Origin: Microbacterium sp. ProA8 | GTDB taxonomy: Bacteria > Actinomycetota > Actinomycetes > Actinomycetales > Microbacteriaceae | DNA length: 64,000 nucleotides | Assembly (NCBI RefSeq): GCF_039905635.1 | Contig: NZ_CP157000.1 | Span: 3,782,001-3,846,000, forward strand | Direction: 5' to 3' | Shown here: positions 63,496 through 64,000 of the stretch, in pieces | Position numbering within the stretch: position 1 is the stretch's first letter | Layout: every line of letters starts with the position of its first letter | Position numbers and translations under genes: made by a program | Notes under the pieces: generated by a model | What the model was told of the DNA's origin: nothing | What the model saw: only the letters and a program-made list of their open reading frames with translations | Databases searched by the model: none

Positions 63496-63516
63496 TGCTC
63501 GGGCGTATGCCGATGG

Positions 63517-63567
63517 TTGACCTCCGGAGCGGAACGGACGTACCTTACGAGGGTTGAATGGTTTCAA
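63517..63567 (+). promoter_or_regulatory. promoter and operator-like palindrome before the last binding-protein gene
   Basis: TTGACC (63517-63522), 18 bases, TACCTT (63541-63546). TTGAA-TGGT-TTCAA (63554-63567) follows where transcription should begin, a position that suits a repressor. About 90 bases of leader separate it from the start codon. Confidence 0.5.
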
Positions 63568-63657
63568 TGCCCGAGGCATGAAGATCCACTCGGCGAAAGC
63601 ACCAGGGATTCCGGCAATGTGGGCGGATCGTCCGCTCAGCTTTACAAGGAGGTAAAG

Positions 63658-64000
63658 ATGAAGAGCTCCCCGACCAGGAAAGTCCTCCTCGCAGGTGCGG
63701 GCCTCATGGCACTGAGCCTGCCGCTGGCGGCGTGCAGCGGCGGCGGCGGGTCCGAAGACGGCTCGGTCGAGATCACGTATCTCACGCAGAACGCCGAAGC
63801 GAACGTCGCTGCGGCCAACGCCCTCATCGAGGCCTTCGAGGCCGAGAACCCCGACATCTCGGTCAAACTCGAGACGCAGCCCGCCGGCACGGAGGGCGAC
63901 AACCTGATGAAGACCAAGCTCGCCACCGGCGAGATGGAGGATGTCTTCCACTACAACTCGGGCTCGCTGTTCCAGGCGCTGAACCCCGACCAGAACCTCG
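63658..64000 (+). CDS. carbohydrate ABC transporter substrate-binding lipoprotein (3' end outside window)
   Basis: 114 residues are visible before the right edge. A near-perfect ribosome site AAGGAGG lies six bases before the ATG. A basic N-terminus, hydrophobic core and lipobox LAAC (Cys26) are followed by a Gly/Ser linker and the start of a family 1 solute-binding fold (ITYLTQNAEANVAAANALIE). Permease genes probably follow outside the window. Divergent from the GH78-GH78-lacI-GH2 operon, so the ligand is probably a rhamnosylated or galactosylated oligosaccharide. Confidence 0.88.
   Translation, partial: MKSSPTRKVLLAGAGLMALSLPLAACSGGGGSEDGSVEITYLTQNAEANVAAANALIEAFEAENPDISVKLETQPAGTEGDNLMKTKLATGEMEDVFHYNSGSLFQALNPDQNL

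Overview
The window is a 64 kb stretch of a high-GC actinobacterial chromosome. The roughly 70% GC, near-universal G/C third codon positions, four-base ATGA gene overlaps and strong AGGAGG-type ribosome sites suggest Microbacteriaceae, most likely Microbacterium; the genus is an inference. No rRNA, tRNA, insertion sequence, integrase or CRISPR array is visible. Almost the whole window is a carbohydrate-use island: eleven recognisable glycoside hydrolases, four ABC substrate-binding proteins, six transcription factors, and a near-complete pathway for the branched sugar D-apiose. None of the hydrolases shows a signal peptide, so the cell appears to import oligosaccharides or small plant glycosides and trim them inside.

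Layout. (1) Bases 1-925: tail of an MFS exporter. (2) 966-14977: a TetR regulator with a GH2 enzyme, divergent from an oligopeptide-type ABC importer (one subunit is a permease-ATPase fusion), followed by GH3, a class C serine hydrolase and GH43; this looks like a xylo-/arabino-oligosaccharide locus. (3) 15200-32005: a locus built round a FadR-type GntR regulator (19164-19901). It holds two nucleoside-hydrolase-fold proteins, an alditol-oxidase-like flavoprotein, an orphan binding protein, a protein of unknown family, and an eight-gene operon: MFS permease, L-erythrulose kinase (lerK), two isomerases (derI, lerI), 3-oxo-isoapionate decarboxylase (oiaC), D-apionate oxidoisomerase (apnO), an SDR dehydrogenase and D-apionate lactonase (apnL). 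Three promoters here carry the same 18-bp operator between -35 and -10. (4) 32100-40454: a LacI-controlled divergent unit with GH42, a DUF5060/DUF4038/DUF5605 enzyme related to apiosidases, an NAD-dependent epimerase/dehydrogenase and a GH78 alpha-L-rhamnosidase. (5) 40829-41806: a SorC-type regulator flanked by repeat arrays. (6) 42149-50801: a sugar ABC importer with an Asp/Glu-racemase-like protein, divergent from an operon of GH127, a RuBisCO-like protein and a DUF1537 kinase (the oiaX/oiaT + oiaK pair of the apionate pathway). (7) 50936-53317: a class A penicillin-binding protein. (8) 53325-64000: GH2 beta-galactosidase, LacI regulator and two more GH78 rhamnosidases, divergent from a binding protein cut by the right edge.

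How it works together. Rhamnosidases, galactosidases, the GH127 enzyme and one or more apiosidases would take apart a glycan or glycoside rich in rhamnose and apiose. Candidates are pectic rhamnogalacturonan II side chains or apiosylated plant glycosides. Freed apiose would be oxidised to apionolactone, opened by ApnL, isomerised and oxidised by ApnO, decarboxylated to L-erythrulose, phosphorylated and isomerised to D-erythrose 4-phosphate. Two points stand out as possibly new. First, nucleoside-hydrolase-fold proteins and a flavin oxidase are under the same operator as the apionate genes. Second, a RuBisCO-like protein and kinase are co-transcribed with a GH127 enzyme, a family that includes an aceric-acid hydrolase.
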